Shown piece by piece: positions 17,404 to 24,621 of a stretch of 41,180 bases of DNA. Source of the DNA: Actinomycetes bacterium (lineage in GTDB: Bacteria; Actinomycetota; Coriobacteriia; Coriobacteriales; Eggerthellaceae); NCBI GenBank assembly GCA_023403475.1, contig JAEYEL010000110.1:1-41180 (forward strand), written 5' to 3'. Below the pieces are notes generated by a model, which made no database searches, was not told where the DNA came from, and was given only the letters and a program-made list of their open reading frames with translations. The stretch's first letter is position 1; each line of letters starts with the position of its first letter. The translations under genes were made by a program, and so were the position numbers.

Positions 17404-17510
17404 ATGCGCTCCTTTACGCTTCCTCCCCTGACAGCTACTTTGCCCCATTATAGCCGAAACCGACGGAAGCGGACTTAAGATTCGCGGGCTTGGCGAAAGG
17501 ACGAAGGGAA

Positions 17511-17540
17511 GACGTTGACGTTGACGTTGACGTTGACGTC
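17511..17540. repeat. Hexanucleotide tandem repeat (GACGTT)x5
   Basis: Four perfect gacgtt units plus one gacgtc unit abut the tsaC stop codon (17542). Such a run is prone to slippage but lies outside the reading frame. Confidence 0.95.
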
Positions 17541-17541
17541 G

Positions 17542-18144
17542 TTAGCCGAGCGCTTGAATTTGGGCTATGGTGATGGCTCCTTGGCGCATGACAACCGGGT
17601 GATCGGCGGTGCAGTCGAGAACGGTGGATGCCACGCCGCTCTTTTCGGCATCGTCGCGCACGGCCGCCGCCACACCGGAAAGAATTCCCTCGTCAAGGGA
17701 ATCGAACGTACGCGGCGCGCGTGCGCCGGAAGGGTTCGCCGAGGTGGTGGCAACTGGCGCACCCGCTGCGCGCACGAGCGCAAGCGCGGTTTCGTTGGCG
17801 GGCATGCGCAGGCCTATCGTGCCCTCTGCAGAGCGAAATGCGGGCGGCACGGCGGCGCTCGCCTTCACTACGAGCGTGAGCGGGCCTGGCCAGAAGGTGC
17901 GTGCGAGGGCGAACGCCAGCTCTGGTACGGCGCGACCGTAACGAGCAAGATCGTCCACCTCGCCGACCAGCCAGGCAATAGGTTTTTTATCTTCACGGCG
18001 CTTCAAATCGTAGAGCACCTGCGGACTTTCCGCAGCACCCACGGCCACGCCCACCCCGTACACGGTATCGGTGGGAAAAACGACGGGCTTGCCCCGCTTG
18101 AGCGCCGCAGCGGCAGCTTCGATGGTCGACGGCTTCACCAGCAT
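17542..18144 (-). CDS. tsaC: L-threonylcarbamoyladenylate synthase (Sua5/YciO/YrdC family)
   Basis: This 200-residue enzyme makes threonylcarbamoyl-AMP for the t6A modification at position 37 of ANN-decoding tRNAs. The single YrdC domain is complete: PVVFPTDTVYGVG, LKRREDKKPIAWLV, TFWPGPLTLVVKA, GLRMPANE and VATTSANPSGA. The ATG at 18144 follows GAAAGGGGCAAGC. No C-terminal Sua5 domain is present, so it is the short TsaC type. A hexanucleotide repeat abuts the stop. Confidence 0.93.
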   Translation of the reverse strand: MLVKPSTIEAAAAALKRGKPVVFPTDTVYGVGVAVGAAESPQVLYDLKRREDKKPIAWLVGEVDDLARYGRAVPELAFALARTFWPGPLTLVVKASAAVPPAFRSAEGTIGLRMPANETALALVRAAGAPVATTSANPSGARAPRTFDSLDEGILSGVAAAVRDDAEKSGVASTVLDCTADHPVVMRQGAITIAQIQALG

Positions 18145-18289
18145 GCTTGCCCCTTTCGCTTATGCTAACCGAGCGTCGCCCGAAATGCGCGGACGTCGCC
18201 CAGAGAACGAATCTTCCAGGAACCCGCATTGTACCACTTCCCCGTGCCTGCACGAAGAGGGAGGGGCTTTACCGCCACCCCCGAACATC

Positions 18290-19261
18290 CTACGTAAGCG
18301 AGACGCCTTTGTGTTCTTCGAGCCATGCTATGCATCGGGGCGTTCGTTCCGTGTTCAGCTCGATGTTCCAACTTCCCTGGGCATAGTCTGCCACGTGCAC
18401 CCGAATTCCTAGGGATTTCCCGGGCGCCGCAGCTTCCATGATGCTCACCATGCAGGCTCCGTTTTCTATGACATCGGTCTTCAAAGCGTTGTCGAGGAAA
18501 TCAATCGACTCCTCCGGCGTGAAGTCCACGCTTTCCACAGACGATACGTCCGCGTTCACGTAATCTCTGTCCAAATACACATACGCATTGTAGGAGGAAA
18601 GCAGAAGCAAGCTGCGGCGTCACTCCCCTTGCACTTCACCGCAGTTCAAAAGCGATTCCAGCTTCTCCATCGCCTCGCCGCCGGCGCTCTCCACCTTTGT
18701 GTTCGACCAATTCCCGTAATTGCCATCGGATGCGAAAACCGAAACGCTCCGCACGTTTCCCTCATCGGGAACATAGCGCGAAACACCCAGCACGTCGAAA
18801 GAGCAGCCCGCCACGAACACTGCGAAAAAACACACCATGAACAGGGATGATTTCCATGCGCTTTTCCACACGCGGGCAATGCGCTCCAGAATCATCTGGG
18901 CGAACAGCACGCCGAGAGCACCGCCTGCCGCTAAGGCGACGAAAAGGGGCGTCGCGCAAGAATCGTCCAAAGACGCGTAGCCGCCCACAAAGGAGCTCAG
19001 CTGCATAACGCCGGCGAAAACGAGCGCGAGCGTCACGCCCGCAACGAAGGCGATAAGAAAACCGGAGATACGCGCCCTGCCCCACGAGGAGAAGATTCCA
19101 TAGGAATACATCGAATCTGGATTTTGCGCGCGAAACGCGGAATCCATCGAAACCGGCACCATCACGAACAGAGCAAGCGAACCCGCGAACACCAGCCAGA
19201 GTGGCCAGAACCGCTTGGCGATGCCGAGGAACAGCCCCCTGCTAATCGGCGATGATTTCAT
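18290..19261 (-). pseudogene. ABC-2-like permease (YtrC/YtrD-type), broken by an in-frame TGA
   Basis: Reading from ATG 19261 (MKSSPISRGLFLGIAKRFW, with GGGAGGTGAGCTGC before it), 213 codons run to a TGA at 18622-18620. The same frame then continues without a shift for 109 more codons to the stop at 18290. The first part has four membrane helices (about residues 12-32, 60-85, 93-118, 128-146) and an outside segment. The part after the TGA ends SWNIELNTERTPRCIAWLEEHKG, like the tail of permeases with a large C-terminal soluble domain. Family members have more helices between helix 1 and the rest, so an internal deletion is also likely. The family call is from pattern memory. Confidence 0.5.
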
Positions 19262-19425
19262 GCAGCTCACCTCCCGGCTCGTACACGAACACTTCCTCCA
19301 GCGAAAGAGGAAGCAGGTTGGTAAACGAGGCCCCGCATGCGCGCAATGCCGCTTCCACCTGTTCGGGTTGCCCGTTGACGACAAGCAAGCACAAACGGCC
19401 TTCCTGCAAAACGCTCAAAATGCGG
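19242..19425 (-). pseudogene. C-terminal fragment of an ABC transporter ATPase
   Basis: In the frame ending at the stop codon at 19244-19242, about 60 residues resemble the C-terminal regulatory tail of ABC-2 ATPases: ILSVLQEGRLCLLVVNGQ, then EAALRACGASFTNLLPLSLEEVFVYE. Walker A, signature and Walker B regions are absent because unrelated sequence takes over near 19425. The tail overlaps the permease start by 20 bases, the usual coupling in such ATPase-permease pairs, so both remnants come from one operon. Confidence 0.5.
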
Positions 19426-19504
19426 AAGGTGCAGAAGAAATTCGCGAGCCGGGTAGCCGTTGCCGCCCCAAGCGCTGCCGAAAGCTGAGACCGGGGCGAA
19501 GGAG

Positions 19505-19620
19505 CGCGCCCGCATGTAGAGCAGGCCGCGCCCGTCGTCCGTGACGCCGTAGAGGCCGTTGCAGAGGAATGGCGTGGCGACGGACGCGTCGCGCGAGAGC
19601 CAACAATCCAGGCGCCCTAC
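19505..19620 (-). pseudogene. RHS/YD-repeat protein fragment
   Basis: One minus-strand frame, opened by a stop near 19623, reads LDCWLSRDASVATPFLCNG then LYGVTDDGRGLLYMRAR. It matches the RHS-core pattern in which PFLYNG-YGV-TD-NGLLYMRARYY precedes the polymorphic C-terminus. Similarity ends after RAR, where sequence changes to SFAPVSAFGSAW. Only about 35 residues survive, so this is a sliver of a large surface or toxin-delivery gene. Confidence 0.5.
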
Positions 19621-19916
19621 CTAAACAGTTCGTCGTGGCTGCCGGTGCGCTCGAAGAAGGCAACCTTGTCGTTGGACGACCAAATCACCAGCCAGTCCCC
19701 GGAATTGGCCACGTGGCACTCGCTGCGGCCGGCCCATCTGCCCTCCAGGCGGTGCATGTTGTGTCGGCGCTTGAGAATCTCCATCGACTCGGGCGTGTTC
19801 TCCAGCACCAGGTCGATGATCTTCTGCAGCTCGCCCAGATTCCATCTGCGACGCTCGGCCTTCTTCTTCAGGTCGCGAGAGAACGAGGCCGAGAACTCGG
19901 CGGTGAGCCTGCTCAT
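19617..19916 (-). CDS. Type II toxin, YafQ/RelE-like mRNA interferase
   Basis: This 99-residue protein has the YafQ-subgroup pattern: an N-terminal FSASFSRDLKKKAERR helix, HRLEGRWAGRSECHV with His68, the GDWLVIWSSND strand with Asp74-Trp75, and the C-terminal FFERTGSHDELF with His94. These histidines and Asp match the positions used by YafQ for ribosome-dependent mRNA cleavage. The ATG at 19916 shares its A with the antitoxin stop (TGATG), so antitoxin is translated first. All expected catalytic positions look present, so the toxin is probably active. Confidence 0.85.
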   Translation of the reverse strand: MSRLTAEFSASFSRDLKKKAERRRWNLGELQKIIDLVLENTPESMEILKRRHNMHRLEGRWAGRSECHVANSGDWLVIWSSNDKVAFFERTGSHDELFR

Positions 19917-20188
19917 CAGGCCATCGCCGCCGCGACGAGGTCGGCGCCGTTGGTGAAGCGGCCCTTCTTGCCGGAGGCCAGGAAGGCGTCGCCCTCGCGA
20001 ACGGCCTCCAGGCTCTCGGCATTGGGCTCCTCGGGCGCGAAGGTCAGCGGGATGCGGCGCGTGTTCACCATCTGCTTGTAGAACGCGCGCGTGACAGAAG
20101 AGAGGTCGAGCCCGTAGTAGCCGGCAACCTCGGAAGCCTCGCGCTTGAGGTCGTCGTCTACCCTTATAGTCAAAGTTGCGCTTGCCAT
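19916..20188 (-). CDS. Type II antitoxin, RelB/DinJ-like
   Basis: This 90-residue protein begins MASATLTIRVDDDLKREASEVAGYYGLDLSSVTRAFYKQM, the ribbon-helix-helix DNA-binding part of RelB/DinJ antitoxins. It continues with a less structured toxin-binding tail (RRIPLTFAPEEPNAESLEAV). ATG 20188 is preferred over the ATG at 20200: GGAG is spaced 6 bases from 20188, while an AAGGG sits directly against 20200. It ends in TGATG with the toxin. A palindrome overlaps the promoter, as expected for autoregulation. Confidence 0.87.
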   Translation of the reverse strand: MASATLTIRVDDDLKREASEVAGYYGLDLSSVTRAFYKQMVNTRRIPLTFAPEEPNAESLEAVREGDAFLASGKKGRFTNGADLVAAAMA

Positions 20189-20212
20189 GTTCGACTCCAT
20201 CCCTTGATTGTA

Positions 20213-20252
20213 TGTACGAACGCATTGTATCGCACGTACAACCTGAAAGCAA
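20213..20252 (-). promoter_or_regulatory. Promoter and palindromic operator of the toxin-antitoxin operon
   Basis: On the minus strand -35 TTGCTT (20252-20247) and -10 TACAAT (20229-20224) are separated by 17 bases. An inverted repeat, TGTACG (20240-20235) and CGTACA (20218-20213), flanks the -10 box and is a plausible binding site for the antitoxin's ribbon-helix-helix domain. Confidence 0.65.
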
Positions 20253-20305
20253 CCAAGGCCGACAAGAGAGACGGCGTTGATTGACAAATGGTTCTAGCAA
20301 GGCTG

Positions 20306-20441
20306 AATCGCAAGTTCATCCGAACACTCGGGTTTCGTTCACGCACTGCGGGAGCTCGGCGAGGGCAGCGGCGGCAAAGTCCTCGAGCTGGCCCTGCTGG
20401 AGCCCTGGAAGGCAAGGAACCCGTTCGTCGCGGCACCCTGA
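20306..20441 (+). other. Possible plus-strand coding remnant
   Basis: After a stop codon, a short plus-strand frame reads SGFVHALRELGEGSGGKV then LELALLEPWKARNPFVAAP and a stop at 20439-20441. Its composition looks protein-like, but I do not recognise a family, there is no start codon or ribosome site, and chance is possible. It occupies the gap between the toxin-antitoxin promoter and the ECF S gene. Confidence 0.2.
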
Positions 20442-20447
20442 CACCGA

Positions 20448-21314
20448 TCACAGACCGGAAGCGCGAACGTCAGGAGCGCCAGAATCCGCAAGCGCGTACT
20501 TTCGCTTAATGCGATTGAGCTTGCGACTCCAAGGAACATAGAGAGCAGCCAGGAACACGACGGTGGCGACGCCGTGCAACAGGTCGAACGGAAGACCGGC
20601 AGCGTAGACGGCGAGCGCACTTTGCCAGGTGATGGGATGCACGAAACCGACGAGCGTCCAACCGTTGAGAAGCAGACCGTAGAGCAGCGCCGAAAGGAAG
20701 CCGTATGCGTAAAGGAACATGCGATGCGCAAGACCGCGACGGTTGCGAAAGACGGACGAAAGCGACGGGTCGGAAGCATTTGCGGCAAGCGGTGCAGCGT
20801 GGATGGCAGGTCGCGCCGCACTGGCGGCGTCGTGCGGCGCGACGGAGACAACAGGCGGTTCGCCTTCCGCCTTCCCGAAGGCGCCAGCATCGGCAAGAAC
20901 GCCAGCAATATAGCCCACAAGGCCCCATGAGTACATCTGCCAGGGCGTCCACGGGCCTTGGCCGAAGAAGAAATTCGACACAAGGGCGGCAAGCGCGCCC
21001 ACCATGAAACCACTGCGGCGGCCGAACACCGCGCCGGCCAGAATGCAGATGGCCGAGACCGGCTTGAAATCCGGGATGGGCGCGAACAGGATGCGCCCCG
21101 CCGCAGCGAGCGCGCCGAGCACCACCGTGGGCATAATCTGCCGCAGCGCCGGGCGGTCGGCCTCGAAACCGGCGAAGAGCATGCCCACAGCAACGAGCGC
21201 CACCACGAAAGTGAACAGGGCGCTCTGATCGAATTGGAACAGCGCCGCCGCAGCGAGCGCGACCAGCACCGCCACGAGCAGGGGAATCTCCAAGGCGCGA
21301 AGCAGGCGCGTCAC
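20448..21314 (-). CDS. ECF transporter S component, probably corrinoid-specific
   Basis: This 288-residue membrane protein is the substrate-binding component of an energy-coupling factor importer. Six or more helices are visible. A family-like block reads RILFAPIPDFKPVSAICILAG followed by GFMVGALAALVSNFFFGQGPWTPWQM (residues 74-127). The start is GTG 21314, overlapping the ATPase stop as GTGA. Residues about 143-197 form a long polar/Ala-rich loop between helices. Substrate is not readable from sequence; cobalamin or a precursor is inferred from the riboswitch and DUF4430 genes in the same operon, as for the CbrT group of S components. Confidence 0.8.
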   Translation of the reverse strand: MTRLLRALEIPLLVAVLVALAAAALFQFDQSALFTFVVALVAVGMLFAGFEADRPALRQIMPTVVLGALAAAGRILFAPIPDFKPVSAICILAGAVFGRRSGFMVGALAALVSNFFFGQGPWTPWQMYSWGLVGYIAGVLADAGAFGKAEGEPPVVSVAPHDAASAARPAIHAAPLAANASDPSLSSVFRNRRGLAHRMFLYAYGFLSALLYGLLLNGWTLVGFVHPITWQSALAVYAAGLPFDLLHGVATVVFLAALYVPWSRKLNRIKRKYALADSGAPDVRASGL

Positions 21315-22924
21315 TTCGCGCCACCTTCCCCGTTCCGCTCCCCTTCCTTCCCCCAAAGACGGGAAAAGGCATCGGGCACAGGGCGGTAGAACTGATTGCC
21401 CGCGAAGAAGTCGGCAGTCGGCTCCGTGCATACCAGCTGGCCGTCGAAGAGCAGGGACACGTCGCTTGCCACCGCCGCCGCGAAGCCCAAATCGTGCGTG
21501 GCGCACACGATGGTCGCACCTTCCTGAGCGCAATCGAGAAGCGCACGGGCAACGAGCAGCTTCGCGCGAGCGTCAAGACCTTTCACCGGCTCGTCTAAAA
21601 GCAGCAGCGACGGACGCGTAAGCAGCACCTTCGCAAGCGCAAGCAGCTGTTGCTGACCGCCCGATAAGTCGTAGGGGTGTCGCGCAAAAAGCGCTTCCAA
21701 TCCGAAGCGCTCGGCCATAGCCAGAGTGTCGGCGTGCGTGAAGCCGCAGCGGCGCGTCCATTCCATCAGCTCCTCCTCGACGATATCGCATACGAACAGA
21801 GCCTTTGGATCTTGTGGTAGCAGAGCTTGGACGCCCGTCCACAGATTGCGCACCCGCCCGCGCTCCTGCTTGAGAGAGCGAGCCGCAACCCGCAGAAGGG
21901 TCGATTTCCCCGAACCGTTTCCACCCACAACAACGTGAATGCCGCCCGAGCGCGCGGAGAAGTCGAGTCCGCGCAGCACCCACAGATCGCCCTTCGCATA
22001 GCGGAAGAACACGTCGTTCAGAAAAAGCGTGCAGGCGGGTTCGGACGCGCTTTCGTCGTCCGACCTTCCGCGCACCGGTGCATCAATCCCGTTCGCAGAG
22101 CGGAACGCCGACAACGCAACCTGCTCGACCTTGCCCGCGCGCACCTCGAAGGCGCAGGTGGCGTAAGCGGCCATAGCTTCGGGGGCGTGGGTGGCCACCA
22201 CCACGGTTATGCCCAGCTCGCGGTTCACGCGGAACAGCTCGTGCAGGAAGCGCTTCTCGGCCACCGGGTCGAGCTGCGCCGTCGGCTCGTCCAAAAGCAG
22301 CAAACGCGGGCGCATGGCCAAAACGCTCGCAAGGTTGACCAACTGTTTCTGGCCGCCCGAAAGGTCGGCAACCGCCCGGTGCATCCATGCCTCCACGCCG
22401 AAGAACTGCGTCACCTCGGCTATGCGGCGGCGCATGACGTCCGGGGGCGTGCCCAGGTTCTCCAAGCCGAACGCCAGCTCGTGGGCCACTTCGTCGCACA
22501 CCAGCTGGGTTTCGGGGTTTTGCGCCACGTACCCGATGGCAGCCGCCGAGTCCACCGGGTCCCACGCGTCGGCCACACGCCCGAACGCGGAAAGCTCGCC
22601 TGCGCGCACGCCTACCGGCGCAAGCTCGGGCTTGCAGCAACGCAGAAGCGTGGTCTTGCCGCTCCCCGTCGCACCCACAAGCAAAGCGAACTCCCCTTGG
22701 GCAACGCACCAGTCAGCGCCTTCGAGCACGGGCGGCGCATCCGGATAGGAAAACGAGAACCCGCGCGCGCAAATCGCCGGCGCACCACCTAACCCCGTGC
22801 CGGTCACCGCAGACGCATCGCCTGCCACCGCACCGACCGTGGCCGACGCACCGCGCGCTTTCGCACCGACCGCAGCCGGTGCATCGTCCGCTTTCGCGTC
22901 AGCCAGCGCAGACGCATCGTTCAT
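21311..22924 (-). CDS. ECF transporter ATPase, two ABC domains fused
   Basis: This 537-residue protein carries both ATPase halves in one chain. Domain 1: Walker A GATGSGKT (84-91), Q-loop NPETQ, LSGGQ (188-192), LLLLDEP (208-214), His246. Domain 2: Walker A GGNGSGKS (334-341), Q371, LSGGQ (420-424), LLLLDEP (440-446), His477. All key residues are present in both. The start ATG 22924 overlaps the T-component stop as ATGA. The first ~50 residues are a low-complexity A/D/G/T segment before ICARGFSFSYPD, unusual for an ECF ATPase. Confidence 0.92.
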   Translation of the reverse strand: MNDASALADAKADDAPAAVGAKARGASATVGAVAGDASAVTGTGLGGAPAICARGFSFSYPDAPPVLEGADWCVAQGEFALLVGATGSGKTTLLRCCKPELAPVGVRAGELSAFGRVADAWDPVDSAAAIGYVAQNPETQLVCDEVAHELAFGLENLGTPPDVMRRRIAEVTQFFGVEAWMHRAVADLSGGQKQLVNLASVLAMRPRLLLLDEPTAQLDPVAEKRFLHELFRVNRELGITVVVATHAPEAMAAYATCAFEVRAGKVEQVALSAFRSANGIDAPVRGRSDDESASEPACTLFLNDVFFRYAKGDLWVLRGLDFSARSGGIHVVVGGNGSGKSTLLRVAARSLKQERGRVRNLWTGVQALLPQDPKALFVCDIVEEELMEWTRRCGFTHADTLAMAERFGLEALFARHPYDLSGGQQQLLALAKVLLTRPSLLLLDEPVKGLDARAKLLVARALLDCAQEGATIVCATHDLGFAAAVASDVSLLFDGQLVCTEPTADFFAGNQFYRPVPDAFSRLWGKEGERNGEGGAK

Positions 22925-23787
22925 CTCCACGTCAGCCGCTCCTTCGCCTCCAGAAACACGGGCAGAAACAGAAACACCGCACAGGGGGCGTAGCCCCACC
23001 ACATAAGAAGCGTGCTCATGCGAGGGTAGAACGAGAACTGCGAGACCGCCACCCAGGCGAGCAGCGCGCTTGCAACGGCAAGGACGGTCAGTAGGCCCAG
23101 GACTGCGCCGTCGCGCGCCCGAAATCGATAGAGCGCATACGTTGTCCGCAGGCCCCGCACGCCCCATCCCCGCGCGTGCATGGCGTCGGCGGTTTCAAGG
23201 GAATCCTCCATGCTCCAGCCCATGAGCACCGATACCAGCCTCAGGTTCGCCCGCGTGCGCGCGCACCCGCCCGCAGGCGCGCACGCGTTCTGCACGGCGC
23301 GAATCTCGGCGGCGCGGCGCACGAACTGCGGCACCAGGCGCAGCGCCATCGACACCATAAGGGACACCGTGGGCAGAGCGTTGCCCGCAAGCGAGAGCAC
23401 CTTCCCCGACGTGAGCACGCACGAGGCGTTCGCGAACCACAGCACCACTGCCGCAAGCATCGCGCCCATGCACGCACCGTACGCGAGGCTTTCCGCATAG
23501 ACCGCACGCTCCCCCACACGCAGGACCTCGGTCGAGCCCGCCGCCGAGAACAGCGGGTTCGCAAGCGCTATGACGGCCATAAGGGGAACGAGCCACGCGA
23601 GGTTTCGCGCCACGGCGCGCCATCCGCGCAACGCGACGCCCTCCGCCAACGCCGCCGCAAGCGAAAGGGCGGTGAGCACCGGATGGAACGCGAGCATGGT
23701 GAACGCAAGGACGCAGACAAAGTACCCGCAGGCCACGGCTGGATGATAGCAATCGAAAGCAGATGCGTTAGCGCGAATTCCAGCCAT
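22921..23787 (-). CDS. ECF transporter T component (CbiQ-like transmembrane protein)
   Basis: This 288-residue membrane scaffold couples the ATPase to the S component. The N-terminal YHPAVACGYFVCVLAFTMLAFHPVLTALSL and the coupling-helix region (METADAMHARGWG-type: SLETADAMHARGWGVRGLRTTY) fit the CbiQ/EcfT family. ATG 23787 directly follows the stop of the DUF4430 gene, and its stop overlaps the ATPase start. It is dedicated to this operon and separate from the ecfT at the right end. Confidence 0.9.
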   Translation of the reverse strand: MAGIRANASAFDCYHPAVACGYFVCVLAFTMLAFHPVLTALSLAAALAEGVALRGWRAVARNLAWLVPLMAVIALANPLFSAAGSTEVLRVGERAVYAESLAYGACMGAMLAAVVLWFANASCVLTSGKVLSLAGNALPTVSLMVSMALRLVPQFVRRAAEIRAVQNACAPAGGCARTRANLRLVSVLMGWSMEDSLETADAMHARGWGVRGLRTTYALYRFRARDGAVLGLLTVLAVASALLAWVAVSQFSFYPRMSTLLMWWGYAPCAVFLFLPVFLEAKERLTWR

Positions 23788-24621
23788 CTACATCACGTAG
23801 TACCACTGCACGTCGTCGCCGTCGCGCAGAATATAGTTGCCGCACGAGGTCATGGGCACCACCCCGTTCACGGAATACATCCAGCCGCTCTTGCCGCCGT
23901 GCTCCTTTTGCGCCAAGCCGCCCACCGCAGCAACGTAGATGCCGTAGGAAGTGCGTTCGGCGTTGACGGAAAGCCCCACCGCGCACAGCGCATCATAGGC
24001 AGTGGCTCCTTGGGGAAACGTCGGGCGTGCGCTTCCCGACACGCTGCCCCCCACTGCAGAGCTCGAAACCGTCACGGAAACGGTGACGGTTGCCGCCTGC
24101 GATGGGCTCGGTTCGGAAGCCCCGCCATCGGGCAATTCGACGGAGTCCGCAGATTCCCCAGTATCGGGCGAAGTCGCCGTGCCCGCACCTGAAGGGGAAG
24201 ACGTGCCGCCGTCGGATGAAGGCGCAGCGCCAAAGGCAGTCTGCGAACCCGCGTCCGCCTCTTCGCGGGCGGCATCGTCGTTTCGCCCCTCATCCGGCGC
24301 GTCAGCGTTTTCGGCATCGTCTTGCCCACGCTGGGACGCAGCTTCGGTCGTGGTGGCGAAAAGGCTTCCGATATCGTTATGATCTGCGGGAACGAACAGG
24401 AAGCACGCCGAGGTGGCAATGAGTGCCGCCGCGCAGACGGCAACCGCGCCCGCCACGGCACGCTGCCTGCGCGAGGAGGTACGGCGGGATGCGTCGCGCG
24501 CGATCTCCGATGCGCAGTCGGCGGGCGCCTCCGCACCCGTCGGCGCTTTCGGCGCTATGCGTTCGTCAGGATGAGCTGCGCGCTCGCCAAGATGCGTCGT
24601 GCGCCCGCTAGGATGCGTCAT
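23788..24621 (-). CDS. Membrane-anchored DUF4430 (transcobalamin-C-like) protein
   Basis: This 277-residue protein has four parts. A positively charged N-terminus of about 54 residues has three heptad-like units (THPSGRT, THLGERA, AHPDERI). One membrane segment (about 55-77, ending TSACFLFV) follows. Then comes a long acidic/Ser/Thr/Gly linker (80-170). The C-terminal DUF4430 domain reads SYGIYVAAVGGLAQKEHGG, SGWMYSVNGVVPMTSCGNYILRDGDDVQWYYV. DUF4430 resembles the beta domain of transcobalamin and intrinsic factor, which covers one face of cobalamin. Likely role: a tethered outer-face binder handing ligand to the ECF importer. The Cys near the membrane is not a standard lipobox. Confidence 0.82.
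   Translation of the reverse strand: MTHPSGRTTHLGERAAHPDERIAPKAPTGAEAPADCASEIARDASRRTSSRRQRAVAGAVAVCAAALIATSACFLFVPADHNDIGSLFATTTEAASQRGQDDAENADAPDEGRNDDAAREEADAGSQTAFGAAPSSDGGTSSPSGAGTATSPDTGESADSVELPDGGASEPSPSQAATVTVSVTVSSSAVGGSVSGSARPTFPQGATAYDALCAVGLSVNAERTSYGIYVAAVGGLAQKEHGGKSGWMYSVNGVVPMTSCGNYILRDGDDVQWYYVM

Noticed and set aside
18620..18622. Selenocysteine codon at the in-frame TGA
   Set aside because: The gene shows other decay (missing helices, adjacent gene fragments), the family has no redox role, and no SECIS-like hairpin is evident right after the TGA.
18290..20450. Prophage or insertion sequence in the pseudogene island
   Set aside because: No transposase, integrase, terminal inverted repeats or att-like duplications are visible.
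23788..24621. Lipoprotein call for the short DUF4430 protein
   Set aside because: The Cys after TSA lacks Leu/Val/Ile at -3, and more than 50 residues precede the hydrophobic segment, so a signal anchor is more likely.
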